Part shown: one piece after another, positions 25,187 through 34,435 of the stretch
Numbering within the stretch: the first letter of the stretch is position 1
How the letters are laid out: each line of letters opens with the position of its first letter
Assembly: GCF_014268615.1 (NCBI RefSeq)
Contig: NZ_JABWQV010000024.1
Span: 1 to 41,111 of the forward strand
From: Pseudomonas tehranensis
GTDB taxonomy: Bacteria > Pseudomonadota > Gammaproteobacteria > Pseudomonadales > Pseudomonadaceae
DNA: 41,111 bases
Direction of reading: 5' to 3'
Program-made: the position numbers and the translations under genes
The notes under the pieces: model-generated
The model's database searches: none
Told to the model about the DNA's origin: nothing
Seen by the model: only the letters and a program-made list of their open reading frames with translations

Positions 25187-25804
25187 TCATTGCCCCAGCT
25201 TGCGCGGCTGCCATTGCTTGATCACCAGCGTGACGTCCAGGTTGCTGCCATGCAGTTTGATGCGCTCGGGCAGCCAGTAACCGTTTTGCTGGGCATAACT
25301 TAAGTATTCGATCTGCCAGTCGTCCTGCTCCAGGTTGGACAGGCGACTGTCGGCATCGAGGGTCAGGCGGCTTTTGCTGTCCGGTGCCGGCAGGCCCCGA
25401 ACCCACCAGGTCAGATGGGATACGGGCAGCTTCCAGCCCAGTTGTTCTTCCAGCAAGGCTTCCGGCGAGGGTGACTCGTAGCGACCCTGATTGGCCACTT
25501 CCAGCGAAACCTGGCCTGGGCGGCCGGTCAGGCGCGCCGCGCCACGTCCCAGCGGGCCGGACAGGCGAATGTCGTAGTAGTCCTGGCGTTGCAGCCAGAA
25601 CAGCGTGCCGCTGCCCGAGTCTTTCGGTGCGCGTATGCCGATCTTGCCGTCGATTTGCCAGCCGTCGAGACCGCTCAGTTGTTCCTTGTGCTCTCGCCAT
25701 TGGGCCGTGTTGCCGTGGCCCTGGACGGATTCTCGGGAGCCGAAGCCGGCGCAACCGGCGAGCAGGGCGATAAAGCTGAAAACGATGAAGTGGCGCAAAA
25801 ACAT
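25187..25804 (-). CDS. lolB: outer membrane lipoprotein receptor LolB
   Basis: Takes lipoproteins from LolA in the periplasm and inserts them in the outer membrane. 205 aa. A lipoprotein signal peptide ends in the lipobox LLAGC with Cys18; residue +2 is Ala, so it is sorted to the outer membrane. The mature part has the LolB pattern [12 protein letters not shown] and [22 protein letters not shown], whose hydrophobic loop inserts lipid, and ends in LVIKQWQ. It lies five bases after the TPR lipoprotein gene and one base before ispE, in the TPR-lolB-ispE operon. Confidence 0.96.
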   Translation of the reverse strand: MFLRHFIVFSFIALLAGCAGFGSRESVQGHGNTAQWREHKEQLSGLDGWQIDGKIGIRAPKDSGSGTLFWLQRQDYYDIRLSGPLGRGAARLTGRPGQVSLEVANQGRYESPSPEALLEEQLGWKLPVSHLTWWVRGLPAPDSKSRLTLDADSRLSNLEQDDWQIEYLSYAQQNGYWLPERIKLHGSNLDVTLVIKQWQPRKLGQ

Positions 25805-25808
25805 AATT

Positions 25809-27533
25809 TTAAAGGGTCTCTGATCCGGTCAGGCGTTTGATGGTGCTGCGCAGGATGGGGCTGTCGGGCTGTTCCTTGAGGAATTTGCTCCAGATCTGCC
25901 GGGCTTCGCGCTGTTTGCCGTTGGCCCACAGGACTTCGCCCAGGTGCGCGGCGACTTCCTGGTCGGGAAAGCGCTCCAGGGCCTGGCGCAGCAGGCGTTC
26001 GGCCTCGTCGAGGTTGCCCAGGCGGAAATGCACCCAGCCAAGACTGTCGAGCACCGCCGGGTCTTCCGGGTTGAGCTGGTGGGCCTGTTCGATCAGCACC
26101 TTGGCTTCGGCGTATCGGGTGGTGCGATCGGACAAGGTGTATCCCAGGGCATTGAGGGCCATGGCATTGTTGGGATCGCGCTGGATGATCAGGCGCAGGT
26201 CTTTCTCCATCTGTGCCAGGTCATTGCGTTTTTCCGCCAGCATGGCGCGGGTATACAACAGGTTCAGGTCGTCCGGGTACTGCTTCAACGCCCGATCGAG
26301 CACGGTCCAGGCTTTGTCGCCCTGATTATTGGCCGATAGGGTTTCTGCCTCGATCAGATACAACTGGATGCCGTAGTCCGGCTGGGTGTCCCGCTGCACG
26401 GCGAGGCGACTCTGGGCCTCGGCCGTTTTGCCGTTGTTCATCAGGATATCGGCCTGGCGCAACTGGGCCGGCAGATAATCGTTGCCTGGGCCGACCTGGG
26501 CGTACTCGAGCAGTGCGCTCTCGGGGTCGTTGCGTTCTTCCGCGATGCGGCCCAGGTTCAAGTGGGCGGAGTCGACATGCGTTCCCCGCGCAATCAGGTC
26601 TTCCAGGTGACCCTTGGCTTCTTCCCACGCTTTGGCTTCCAGGCATACCAATGCCAGGGAATAGCGCAATTCATCGTCTTCAGGGTACTGCTGGACCAGG
26701 CTGGAAAACTCCACCTTGGCGTCGTCCATGCGGTCGTTTTCCACCAGCATGCGCGCGTAGGTGAGACGCAGGCGCTTGTCGTCCGGGTATTGCCTGATGC
26801 CTTTTTCCAGCAACGGCAGGGCTTCGTCGCCGCGGTTCGCGCCTTGCAGCAAGCGAGCGCGTAGCAGAATCGGCGCCACTTCGCCCGCTTGCGGCGGGTT
26901 GTCTTCCAGCAGGGTGAGGGCGCCCTGGATGTCACCATCCTGCTGTAGCAGCAGGGCCTTGCCGAAAATCAGCTGACCGTTATCGGGATGGCGCTGCAGC
27001 AGTCGATCGAAGCTTTTAGTCAGGCCGTCGCGGGTTTCCTGGTCAGTATCGGCCGCTGATAGCGCAAGGAAGTCGAAATGGGTGTCGCCCTTGCCCAGCA
27101 GGACTTTCTCCATATACACCATGGAGTCGTCGTAGCGTCCGGCCCGCGCCAGTTGCACTGCGGCGGCGCGTTGCGCTTCGAGGTCTTGCGGGGCGTTTTT
27201 GGCCCAGATCAGTGCGGTATCCAGGGCGGGCTGGTCGGCACCCAGGTATTCGGCAATGCGAAACGCCCGCTCGGAAATGCCCGGGTCCTGCGTGTTGATG
27301 GCCTGGGTGACATAGTTGTCCAGCGCAATGTCGAAACGATTGCGCTGGCCTGCCAGTTCGGCGCTCAACAGGCTGAAAATGGTTTCTTCGCTGAATGAGC
27401 TGTAGACCTTGGGCTTTTCAGGGGCCTGGGTGCTGTCTTCGACCGGCGGCGTACCGTCTGTCGACACGGGGGCCATGGACTGACAGCCGCCGAGCAAGGC
27501 AAAAGCGAGGAGCAACGCGGAAGATCTATTCAT
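25809..27533 (-). CDS. TPR-repeat lipoprotein
   Basis: A 574-aa predicted lipoprotein: signal peptide with lipobox LLGGC (Cys17), followed by a low-complexity linker rich in Pro/Thr and then tetratricopeptide repeats through to the C-terminus. The clearest repeats are [40 protein letters not shown] and [20 protein letters not shown], each with the W/L-G-Y/F-A pattern. Such proteins scaffold envelope complexes; the partner is unknown. It is the first gene of the TPR-lolB-ispE operon, divergent from hemA with 172 bases between starts. In PAO1 the equivalent is, from memory, PA4667. The start has only a weak ribosome binding site. Confidence 0.93.
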   Translation of the reverse strand: MNRSSALLLAFALLGGCQSMAPVSTDGTPPVEDSTQAPEKPKVYSSFSEETIFSLLSAELAGQRNRFDIALDNYVTQAINTQDPGISERAFRIAEYLGADQPALDTALIWAKNAPQDLEAQRAAAVQLARAGRYDDSMVYMEKVLLGKGDTHFDFLALSAADTDQETRDGLTKSFDRLLQRHPDNGQLIFGKALLLQQDGDIQGALTLLEDNPPQAGEVAPILLRARLLQGANRGDEALPLLEKGIRQYPDDKRLRLTYARMLVENDRMDDAKVEFSSLVQQYPEDDELRYSLALVCLEAKAWEEAKGHLEDLIARGTHVDSAHLNLGRIAEERNDPESALLEYAQVGPGNDYLPAQLRQADILMNNGKTAEAQSRLAVQRDTQPDYGIQLYLIEAETLSANNQGDKAWTVLDRALKQYPDDLNLLYTRAMLAEKRNDLAQMEKDLRLIIQRDPNNAMALNALGYTLSDRTTRYAEAKVLIEQAHQLNPEDPAVLDSLGWVHFRLGNLDEAERLLRQALERFPDQEVAAHLGEVLWANGKQREARQIWSKFLKEQPDSPILRSTIKRLTGSETL

Positions 27534-27705
27534 ATAGGAAAAGGACGACTAACCTGCGGTCGGATCATCATGACACAAGCCTTCGGTCAAACATAACCGG
27601 CCCGTCGATTTACGGCACGGGGCAGGGCGATAGATATCGAGTGGTTGTTCTGAATCTGGCGAAGTAGGACAATTGCCGGCTTCACGTCACTATCAGCGAC
27701 CTTGA

Positions 27706-28995
27706 ATGGCCTTCCTTGCACTTGGTATTAACCACAAGACTGCTTCCGTAGACGTCCGCGAGCGCGTGGCCTTTACGCCTGAGCAACTGGTTGAGGCCCT
27801 GCAGCAGCTTTGCCGACTCACCGAGAGCCGCGAGGCTGCCATCCTCTCCACCTGCAATCGCAGCGAGCTTTATATAGAGCAGGATCACATTTCGGCCGAT
27901 ACCGTGCTGCGCTGGCTGGCCGAATATCACGATCTGAGTCTTGAAGAGCTGCGCGCCAGTGCCTATGTGCATGAAGATGATGCGGCCGTTCGTCACATGA
28001 TGCGTGTTGCCTCCGGGCTCGATTCGCTGGTGCTGGGCGAGCCGCAGATTCTCGGCCAGATGAAGTCGGCCTACGCCGTGGCCCGCGAAGCCGGCACGGT
28101 CGGGCCCCTACTGGGGCGCCTGTTCCAGGCCACGTTCAATGCCGCCAAACAGGTGCGCACTGACACGGCCATCGGCGAAAACCCGGTGTCCGTGGCATTT
28201 GCCGCGGTCAGCCTGGCGAAACAGATTTTCAGCGATCTGCAACGCAGCCAGGCGCTGCTGATCGGCGCGGGGGAGACCATCACCCTGGTTGCCCGCCACC
28301 TGCACGACCTGGGGGTCAAGCGTATCGTCGTCGCCAACCGTACCCTGGAGCGCGCCAGTACCCTGGCCGAGCAGTTCGGCGCCCATGCCGTGCTGCTGTC
28401 GGACATCCCGGCCGAGCTGGTGCACAGTGACATTGTCATCAGCTCCACCGCCAGCCAGTTGCCGATCCTGGGCAAAGGCGCGGTGGAAAGCGCCTTGAAG
28501 CTGCGCAAGCACAAACCGATTTTCATGGTGGACATTGCCGTTCCCCGAGACATCGAGCCGGAAGTGGGCGAGCTGGACGATGTTTATCTCTACAGTGTCG
28601 ACGACCTGCACGAAGTGGTCGCCGAGAACCTCAAGAGCCGGCAAGGCGCGGCCCAGGCAGCTGAAGAGATGATCACCATCGGCGCCGAGGATTTCATGGT
28701 CCGCCTGCGCGAGCTGGCGGCGGTGGACGTGCTCAAGGCTTATCGTCAGCAGAGCGAACGCCTGCGCGACGAAGAGCTGCAGAAGGCCCGGCGCCTGCTG
28801 GCAAACGGTGGCAGTGCCGATGAGGTGCTGGTACAGCTGGCTCGTGGCTTGACCAATAAATTGCTTCACGCTCCCAGTGTCCAGCTCAAGAAGCTGACCG
28901 CCGAAGGCCGCCTCGATGCGTTGGCCATGGCCCAGGAACTCTTTGCCCTCGGTGAGGGTTCACCGGATAGCTTTTCGGATAAAAAATCGCAATGA
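27706..28995 (+). CDS. hemA: glutamyl-tRNA reductase
   Basis: First committed step of C5-pathway tetrapyrrole synthesis: reduces glutamyl-tRNA to glutamate-1-semialdehyde with NADPH. 429 aa. Seen: N-terminal [20 protein letters not shown], the catalytic Cys50 in [13 protein letters not shown], the [13 protein letters not shown] segment, the Rossmann motif [13 protein letters not shown], and the C-terminal dimerisation helix. The stop overlaps the prfA start by four bases (ATGA), so the two are coupled. Haem feedback by proteolysis acts on the N-terminus in enterics. It forms a distant pathway pair with hemH at the far end of the window. Confidence 0.97.
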   Translation: MAFLALGINHKTASVDVRERVAFTPEQLVEALQQLCRLTESREAAILSTCNRSELYIEQDHISADTVLRWLAEYHDLSLEELRASAYVHEDDAAVRHMMRVASGLDSLVLGEPQILGQMKSAYAVAREAGTVGPLLGRLFQATFNAAKQVRTDTAIGENPVSVAFAAVSLAKQIFSDLQRSQALLIGAGETITLVARHLHDLGVKRIVVANRTLERASTLAEQFGAHAVLLSDIPAELVHSDIVISSTASQLPILGKGAVESALKLRKHKPIFMVDIAVPRDIEPEVGELDDVYLYSVDDLHEVVAENLKSRQGAAQAAEEMITIGAEDFMVRLRELAAVDVLKAYRQQSERLRDEELQKARRLLANGGSADEVLVQLARGLTNKLLHAPSVQLKKLTAEGRLDALAMAQELFALGEGSPDSFSDKKSQ

Positions 28996-30074
28996 AAGCG
29001 TCACTGCTCAATAAACTGGACATTCTCCAGGATCGTTTCGAGGAACTGACCGCCTTGCTGGGCGATGGTGAGGTCATTTCCGACCAGAACAAGTTCCGCA
29101 CGTATTCCAAGGAATACGCCGAAGTCGAGCCGATCGTCGCCACCTATAAACAGTTGCTCAAAGTGCAGGGCGACCTTGAAGGCGCTCAGGCGCTGCTCAA
29201 GGACAGCGATCCGGACATGCGCGAAATGGCGGTCGAGGAAGTCCGTGAAGCCAAGGAGCAGTTGCTCGAGCTTGAAAGCAACCTGCAACGCATGTTGTTG
29301 CCCAAGGATCCGAATGACGGTCGCAATGTGTTTCTCGAGATCCGTGCCGGCACCGGCGGCGACGAGGCGGCGATATTCTCCGGGGACCTGTTCCGCATGT
29401 ATTCGCGTTACGCCGAGCGTCGCGGTTGGCGGGTGGAGATCCTCTCGGAGAACGAAGGCGAACACGGCGGCTATAAAGAAGTCATCGCCCGGGTCGAAGG
29501 TGACAACGTCTACGGCAAGCTGAAATTCGAATCCGGCGCCCACCGCGTGCAGCGTGTCCCGGCCACTGAATCCCAAGGGCGTATCCACACGTCGGCCTGC
29601 ACCGTGGCGGTTTTGCCTGAGCCCGACGAGCAGGAAGCCATCGAGATCAACCCGGCGGACCTGCGGGTCGACACCTACCGTTCCTCGGGGGCGGGCGGTC
29701 AACACGTCAACAAGACCGATTCGGCGATCCGTATCACTCACCTGCCTTCGGGCATTGTGGTCGAGTGCCAGGAAGAACGTTCCCAGCACAAGAACCGTGC
29801 GCGCGCCATGTCCTGGTTGTCGGCCAAGCTCAACGATCAACAGACCAGCGCTGCGGCCAACGCCATCGCCAGCGAACGCAAGCTATTGGTGGGCTCGGGA
29901 GATCGCTCGGAGCGGATTCGTACCTACAACTTCGCCCAGGGCCGGGTCACCGACCATCGCGTCAATCTGACGTTGTATTCGCTCGACGAAATTCTCGCCG
30001 GCGGCGTCGATGCGGTCATCGAACCGTTGCTGGCCGAATACCAGGCCGACCAGTTGGCCGCGATTGGCGAGTAA
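28992..30074 (+). CDS. prfA: peptide chain release factor 1
   Basis: Recognises UAA and UAG in the ribosomal A site and triggers peptide release. 360 aa, standard. Seen: the GGQ motif at 235-237 in [17 protein letters not shown], whose Gln is methylated by PrmC from the adjacent gene, the P-x-T anticodon-like tripeptide as PAT in [14 protein letters not shown], and ERSQHKNR. It overlaps hemA by four bases and is followed by prmC after 14 bases, the conserved hemA-prfA-prmC order. Confidence 0.98.
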   Translation: MKASLLNKLDILQDRFEELTALLGDGEVISDQNKFRTYSKEYAEVEPIVATYKQLLKVQGDLEGAQALLKDSDPDMREMAVEEVREAKEQLLELESNLQRMLLPKDPNDGRNVFLEIRAGTGGDEAAIFSGDLFRMYSRYAERRGWRVEILSENEGEHGGYKEVIARVEGDNVYGKLKFESGAHRVQRVPATESQGRIHTSACTVAVLPEPDEQEAIEINPADLRVDTYRSSGAGGQHVNKTDSAIRITHLPSGIVVECQEERSQHKNRARAMSWLSAKLNDQQTSAAANAIASERKLLVGSGDRSERIRTYNFAQGRVTDHRVNLTLYSLDEILAGGVDAVIEPLLAEYQADQLAAIGE

Positions 30075-30088
30075 GCACAGGTGAACAT

Positions 30089-30919
30089 ATGACCATCATC
30101 GCCAGTTTGTTACGCGCCGCCGAGCTGCCGGATTCGCCCACGTCCCGACTGGATTCCGAATTGCTGCTGGCCGCGGCACTGGGCAAGTCCCGCAGCTTCC
30201 TGCACACCTGGCCCGAGCGAATCGTGCCAAGCGAAGCGGCGTTGTTGTTCTCTGAATACCTGCGCCGCCGTCGTTCTGGCGAACCAGTGGCTTATATCCT
30301 CGGGCAGCAAGGCTTCTGGAACCTCGACCTGGAAGTGGCGCCCCACACCTTGATTCCGCGCCCCGACACCGAACTGCTGGTGGAAACCGCGCTGGCCTTG
30401 CTGCCGGCCACACCGGCCAGGGTTCTGGATTTGGGCACCGGCAGCGGCGCGATTGCCCTGGCATTGGCCAGCGAGCGCCCGGCCTGGACAGTCACCGCGG
30501 TCGACCGTGTGCTGGAGGCGGTGGCCCTGGCTGAACGCAATCGCCAGCGCCTGGACCTGCGCAACGTCACGGTACTGAGCAGCCACTGGTTCAGCGCTTT
30601 GGACGGCGAGCGTTTTGAGCTGATCATCAGCAACCCACCCTATATAGCCGCGACCGATCCTCACCTGGCCGAGGGCGACGTGCGGTTCGAGCCGGCCAGT
30701 GCCCTGGTGGCAGGACACGACGGGCTTGATGATTTGCGCACGATCATCGCCCAGGCCCCCGATCATCTAAAAGCGGGTGGCTGGTTGATGCTCGAGCACG
30801 GTTACGATCAGGCTGACGCGGTGCGTGATCTGCTGCAAACCCAAGGGTTTACTGAAGTCCACAGCCGCAAGGACCTGGGCGGGCATGAGCGTATCAGCCT
30901 GGGGCGTCTGCCGTGCTGA
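30089..30919 (+). CDS. prmC: release factor glutamine methyltransferase
   Basis: Methylates the Gln of the GGQ motif in RF1 and RF2 with S-adenosylmethionine. 276 aa. Seen: SAM-binding VLDLGTGSGAIALALA, the catalytic NPPY in LIISNPPYIAA that holds the Gln amide, and an N-terminal helical domain that docks the release factor. ATG 30089 has AGGTGA just ahead; the longer open frame upstream is prfA in another phase. The stop overlaps moeB by seven bases. Confidence 0.97.
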   Translation: MTIIASLLRAAELPDSPTSRLDSELLLAAALGKSRSFLHTWPERIVPSEAALLFSEYLRRRRSGEPVAYILGQQGFWNLDLEVAPHTLIPRPDTELLVETALALLPATPARVLDLGTGSGAIALALASERPAWTVTAVDRVLEAVALAERNRQRLDLRNVTVLSSHWFSALDGERFELIISNPPYIAATDPHLAEGDVRFEPASALVAGHDGLDDLRTIIAQAPDHLKAGGWLMLEHGYDQADAVRDLLQTQGFTEVHSRKDLGGHERISLGRLPC

Positions 30920-31671
30920 ACGATCAGGAGCTGTTGCGTTATAGCCGGCAAATTCTGTTGCAGCACGTCGACATCGACGGGCAACTGCGACTCAAGCACA
31001 GCCGTGCATTGATCGTCGGCCTCGGCGGACTCGGCGCTCCGGTGGCGCTGTACCTGGCTGCTGCTGGCGTCGGTGAGTTGCACCTGGCGGATTTCGACAC
31101 GGTCGACCTGACCAACCTGCAACGCCAGATCATCCACGACACCGACAGTGTGGGCCTGAGCAAGGTCGATTCGGCGATGCGCCGCCTGACGGCACTCAAC
31201 CCCGAGATCACGCTGGTGCCTCACCCACAGGCCATGGACGAAGACAGCCTGACTGCTGCCGTCGCGGCGGTGGATGTGGTGCTGGACTGTTCCGACAATT
31301 TCTCCACCCGCGAAGCGGTAAACGCGGCGTGTGTCGCAGCGGGCAAACCGCTGGTCAGCGGTGCGGCAATTCGCCTGGAAGGGCAGTTATCCGTGTTTGA
31401 TCCGCGCCGCTCGGAAAGCCCCTGCTATCACTGTCTCTACGGCCACGGCAGTGAAGCCGAATTGACCTGCAGCGAAGCCGGCGTGCTCGGGCCGCTGGTG
31501 GGGTTGGTAGGCAGTCTGCAAGCCCTTGAAGCCTTGAAACTGTTGGCCGGTTTCGGCGAGCCATTGGTGGGCCGCCTGCTGTTGATCGACGCCCTGGGCA
31601 GCCGTTTTCGTGAGCTGAGGGTCAAGCGTGATCCGGGGTGCAGCGTCTGTGGTGGCAGCCAGCATGAGTGA
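30913..31671 (+). CDS. moeB: molybdopterin-synthase adenylyltransferase (MoeB/ThiF family)
   Basis: Adenylates the C-terminal glycine of a small sulfur carrier such as MoaD or ThiS before sulfur transfer. 252 aa, E1-like. Seen: nucleotide loop [17 protein letters not shown], the Asp and Arg residues in [23 protein letters not shown], and four zinc-binding Cys as CYHC and CSVC. The start is GTG at 30913 inside the prmC end. MoeB and ThiF are hard to separate by eye; no moa or thi genes are adjacent, and the position after prmC matches the PAO1 gene usually called moeB. The stop overlaps murI by eight bases. Confidence 0.9.
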   Translation: MLNDQELLRYSRQILLQHVDIDGQLRLKHSRALIVGLGGLGAPVALYLAAAGVGELHLADFDTVDLTNLQRQIIHDTDSVGLSKVDSAMRRLTALNPEITLVPHPQAMDEDSLTAAVAAVDVVLDCSDNFSTREAVNAACVAAGKPLVSGAAIRLEGQLSVFDPRRSESPCYHCLYGHGSEAELTCSEAGVLGPLVGLVGSLQALEALKLLAGFGEPLVGRLLLIDALGSRFRELRVKRDPGCSVCGGSQHE

Positions 31672-32455
31672 AGCGCCGGTCGGTGTGTTCGATTCGGGTG
31701 TCGGCGGCCTGTCGGTACTGGGCGAGATCCGCCGGTTGTTACCCAATGAGTCACTGCTCTACGTTGCAGACTGTGGGCATATTCCCTACGGCGAGAAAAC
31801 CCCGGAGTTCATCCGGCAGCGGTGTGCAATCATCGCCGACTTTCTCCATCATCAAGGCGCCAAGGCGCTGGTGGTGGCTTGCAATACCGCGACGGTCGCC
31901 GGCGTCGCCGATTTGCGTCGCGATTATCCCCACTGGCCCATTGTCGGCATGGAGCCGGCGGTCAAACCGGCGGCCGCCGCCACCCGTAGCGGCATTGTCG
32001 GTGTGCTGGCGACCACCGGCACATTACAAAGCGCCAAATTCGCAGCATTACTGGATCGCTTTGCCACCGATGTGCAGGTGATCACCCAACCATGTCCCGG
32101 GCTGGTTGAGCTGATTGAAGCCGGCGATCTCGATAGTCCGGCGCTGCGTCAATTGCTGCTGAGCTATGTCGAACCGCTGCTGGCCGCCGGCTGCGACACG
32201 TTGATCCTGGGTTGTACGCACTATCCCTTCCTCAAACCATTGCTCAAGCAAATGGTCCCCGCGCACATCAGTCTGATCGACACCGGTGCCGCCGTTGCCC
32301 GGCAACTTCAACGCCTGCTCGCTGAGCGCAGGCTCCTGGCTGCGGGGCCCGCCAGCGAAACGCGGTTCTGGAGTAGCGCTGATCCGATACATTTAAGAAA
32401 TATCCTACCCGCGCTATGGAATTCGTCTGGCATTGTGCGAAGCTTCAGTCTGTAA
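31664..32455 (+). CDS. murI: glutamate racemase
   Basis: Makes D-glutamate for peptidoglycan from L-glutamate, cofactor-free, using two cysteines. 263 aa. Seen: [14 protein letters not shown] at the N-terminus, the first catalytic Cys73 in VVACNTATV, the second, Cys184, in [10 protein letters not shown], and the [10 protein letters not shown] segment. ATG 31664 overlaps the moeB end by eight bases, consistent with coupled translation at the end of the hemA operon. An AT-rich gap to pagL follows (113 bases). Confidence 0.96.
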   Translation: MSEAPVGVFDSGVGGLSVLGEIRRLLPNESLLYVADCGHIPYGEKTPEFIRQRCAIIADFLHHQGAKALVVACNTATVAGVADLRRDYPHWPIVGMEPAVKPAAAATRSGIVGVLATTGTLQSAKFAALLDRFATDVQVITQPCPGLVELIEAGDLDSPALRQLLLSYVEPLLAAGCDTLILGCTHYPFLKPLLKQMVPAHISLIDTGAAVARQLQRLLAERRLLAAGPASETRFWSSADPIHLRNILPALWNSSGIVRSFSL

Positions 32456-32568
32456 AAAAACATAAAAAATGCCTAAATCGGGCTGAACTTCTGTTTTAAC
32501 GCGGATTTCTATAGCTTTGTCTGTTTGTAACAAAACTAACTAAGTCTGTTCGGAAAAGGATGTTTCTA

Positions 32569-33087
32569 ATGAAGCGTTTATTCTGTTTGGCTGCACTTGC
32601 GGCTGCATTGTTGGGGCACACTTACACCGCACAAGCGGCAGGTGTGGAGTTTGGGGTAGGGCAGACCGGCGAGTCGACCATGACCTATCGCTTGGGCATG
32701 CAGTTCGATTGGGACAAGAGCTGGTGGCAGAGTGACGTCGGTCGCCTGACCGGCTACTGGAGTGGTGCCTATACGTACTGGGAAGGGGATGAGGCGTCCA
32801 GCAACCACAGCCTCTCATTCTCGCCCGTGTTTGTGTATGAGTTTGCCGGTCAGAACGTAAGACCCTACATCGAAGCGGGTATCGGTGTGGCGTTATTCGA
32901 GAACACCCAAGTGGAAAACAACCAACTGGGGACTGCTTTCCAGTTCGAGGATCGCATTGGCCTGGGCCTGCGCTTCAACGGTGGACATGAAGTGGGTATT
33001 CGCGCCACTCATTACTCCAACGCTGGCATCAAGTCGACCAACGACGGTGTCGAAAGTTACGCGCTGCACTACACGATGCCGCTGTAA
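32569..33087 (+). CDS. pagL: lipid A 3-O-deacylase PagL
   Basis: Outer-membrane beta-barrel that removes the 3-O acyl chain of lipid A, changing its recognition and permeability. 172 aa with a signal peptide ending near TAQA (about residue 23). The catalytic triad of the family is complete: His148 and Ser150 in ATHYSNAGI, and Glu162 in NDGVESY, with the 14-residue His-to-Glu spacing of P. aeruginosa PagL. The sequence ends in an aromatic-rich strand (SYALHYTMPL). Of two ATGs, 32569 is chosen because AAGGA lies eight bases ahead; 32560 has it directly adjacent. It is preceded by an AT-rich promoter-like gap, so it probably has its own promoter. Many pagL genes are under PhoP control; I found no clear PhoP box. 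Confidence 0.93.
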   Translation: MKRLFCLAALAAALLGHTYTAQAAGVEFGVGQTGESTMTYRLGMQFDWDKSWWQSDVGRLTGYWSGAYTYWEGDEASSNHSLSFSPVFVYEFAGQNVRPYIEAGIGVALFENTQVENNQLGTAFQFEDRIGLGLRFNGGHEVGIRATHYSNAGIKSTNDGVESYALHYTMPL

Positions 33088-33097
33088 CACCTAAGTC

Positions 33098-33188
33098 CTG
33101 TGAGAGCGGGCTTGCTCGCGAAAGCGGTGGGTCAGTCAATAGGAACGTGCCTGACCCAACGTTTTCGCGAGCAAGCCCGCTCCCACAG
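33098..33188. repeat. REPIN, two inverted REPs forming a long hairpin
   Basis: Left arm GTGAGAGCGGGCTTGCTCGC (within 33098-33125) and right arm GCGAGCAAGCCCGCTCCCAC (within 33160-33188) are inverted copies. An inner GTGGGTCAG/CTGACCCAA pair brings them together, so about 90 bases can fold as one structure. It lies between pagL and the converging YkgJ gene and probably protects or ends both transcripts. Confidence 0.92.
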
Positions 33189-33204
33189 TCAGTGCCTTGA
33201 TTGG

Positions 33205-33510
33205 CTACTGATACGCCGTCGCAATCCCTTTGCGTTCCTCAATACATTCCGGTGCGCCCATCTCAAACTCGCGGCAGATCAGCGGACGCTTTTCGTAGAT
33301 CGTGCACATCATGCTGTCGCGATCCAGCGCCGCGCACCAGCCATCATCGAGCCGCAACATCACTTCCCCGCCCCATTCGTCCGTGTCGATAAAGCGTTCG
33401 GGCACGCCAGTGTCAGTGATCAGCATCACTTCCAGCTGGCAACAGCACGCCGCGCACGTCGAACAAGTGACGGCAGGCTGGGGGATTTGATGGACAGGGA
33501 TGGTTTTCAT
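33205..33510 (-). CDS. YkgJ-family cysteine cluster protein
   Basis: A 101-aa protein with the Cys pattern of the YkgJ/CxxCxxCC family, thought to bind zinc or an iron-sulfur cluster; function unknown. Seen: CSTCAACCC at 16-24, then GWCAAL and MMCTIYEKRPLICREFEMGAPEC, giving the family layout of an N-terminal CxxCxxCC, a mid Cys, and C-x(4)-YEKRPLICR. There is no signal peptide, so it is cytoplasmic. It lies 28 bases downstream of the SDR gene on the same strand and may be cotranscribed with it. The REPIN follows its stop. Confidence 0.9.
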   Translation of the reverse strand: MKTIPVHQIPQPAVTCSTCAACCCQLEVMLITDTGVPERFIDTDEWGGEVMLRLDDGWCAALDRDSMMCTIYEKRPLICREFEMGAPECIEERKGIATAYQ

Positions 33511-33538
33511 GGCGCGCAGTGTAAGTCAACCGGGCCCC

Positions 33539-34312
33539 TCAGGGTTGTCCCTTGATCGGGCACCCGTTACCCGCTTTATGCGAGTCGACGTCAGTGGGCA
33601 TCGACTCGGTCGATGAAGGTAGCGGCCAGAGTGCGGTCATGGATGAAACGGCGAGTGCCACTTCAGGGGGGCGCTCGACCAGTTGTGTCAGCACGTGATG
33701 TGCCGCCGTTTCGGCCGTCCACTGGACTGGGGCCGGAAAACAATCGTCGGGGCTGCGCGAAGGGCTGTCCAAGCCGGGGTGAACCAGCGTCACGTCGATG
33801 CCTTCGGCCGCCAGGTCGACGCGAGCCGACTCGAACACAAAACGCATCCCTTTGCCGTCGGCTTCGGTATACGACGGCGGCAGGTAAGTCACCGGGCTGG
33901 CAATGCCCACCAGATGGGACAGGTTGCCTGCGCGCAGCAGTGGCAAGGCGGTACGAATGCAGAGGCTGGCCGCCATCAGGTTGCTGCGCACGATGTGTTC
34001 GATGATCAGCGGGTCGGCGGGTTGGCCGTCGATGTATTCGGCTGTTCCGGCATTGAGAATCACGGTATCCAGCGAGCCCCACTGCCGGGCAATCTGTTCG
34101 CCGATCTCGCGTACGGTCTGGCTGTCGGTCAAGTTGCCAGGCACCGCCAGTACTTGTCCCGGATAACGCGCCGAAAGGTCTTCACACGATTGCACTGAGC
34201 GCGAACTCACGGCCAGATATGCACCGGTTTTGAGTATTGCTTCTGCCAATGAAGCGCCGACGCCATTGCCGGCACCGGTCAGCCAGTATCGTTTTCGAGT
34301 TTCTAGACCCAT
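33539..34312 (-). CDS. SDR-like protein with altered catalytic motif
   Basis: A 257-aa short-chain dehydrogenase/reductase relative. The cofactor loop TGAGNGVGASLAEA is intact, with SSRS after beta-2 suggesting NADP preference, and NAG is present in VILNAGTAEY. The catalytic region is unusual: the expected Y-x3-K reads Y-T-E-A-D, with Lys displaced two residues further (DGKG), and the usual Ser precedes the Tyr by only nine residues (IASPVTYLPPSY) instead of about 13. It may be inactive as a classical reductase or use a different geometry. The C-terminal 40 residues are polar and not SDR-like. The photolyase gene ends 123 bases upstream, so the SDR could be the tail of that operon or have its own promoter. 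Confidence 0.88.
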   Translation of the reverse strand: MGLETRKRYWLTGAGNGVGASLAEAILKTGAYLAVSSRSVQSCEDLSARYPGQVLAVPGNLTDSQTVREIGEQIARQWGSLDTVILNAGTAEYIDGQPADPLIIEHIVRSNLMAASLCIRTALPLLRAGNLSHLVGIASPVTYLPPSYTEADGKGMRFVFESARVDLAAEGIDVTLVHPGLDSPSRSPDDCFPAPVQWTAETAAHHVLTQLVERPPEVALAVSSMTALWPLPSSTESMPTDVDSHKAGNGCPIKGQP

Positions 34313-34435
34313 TCCACACCCCTTTTGACCGAGTAACGCGCGCGAGCATGATGTAAGACTGTATGGCCGAAGGTTTGAAATTGCATCGGGCGGTCAGTAA
34401 TTTCATGTTCGCTGATCGCCCAACTGCTCAACTGA

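Noticed and set aside
33098..33188. CRISPR array or integron attC
   Set aside because: Only one inverted pair, no regular spacers and no cas or integrase gene; the sequence matches Pseudomonas REPIN elements.
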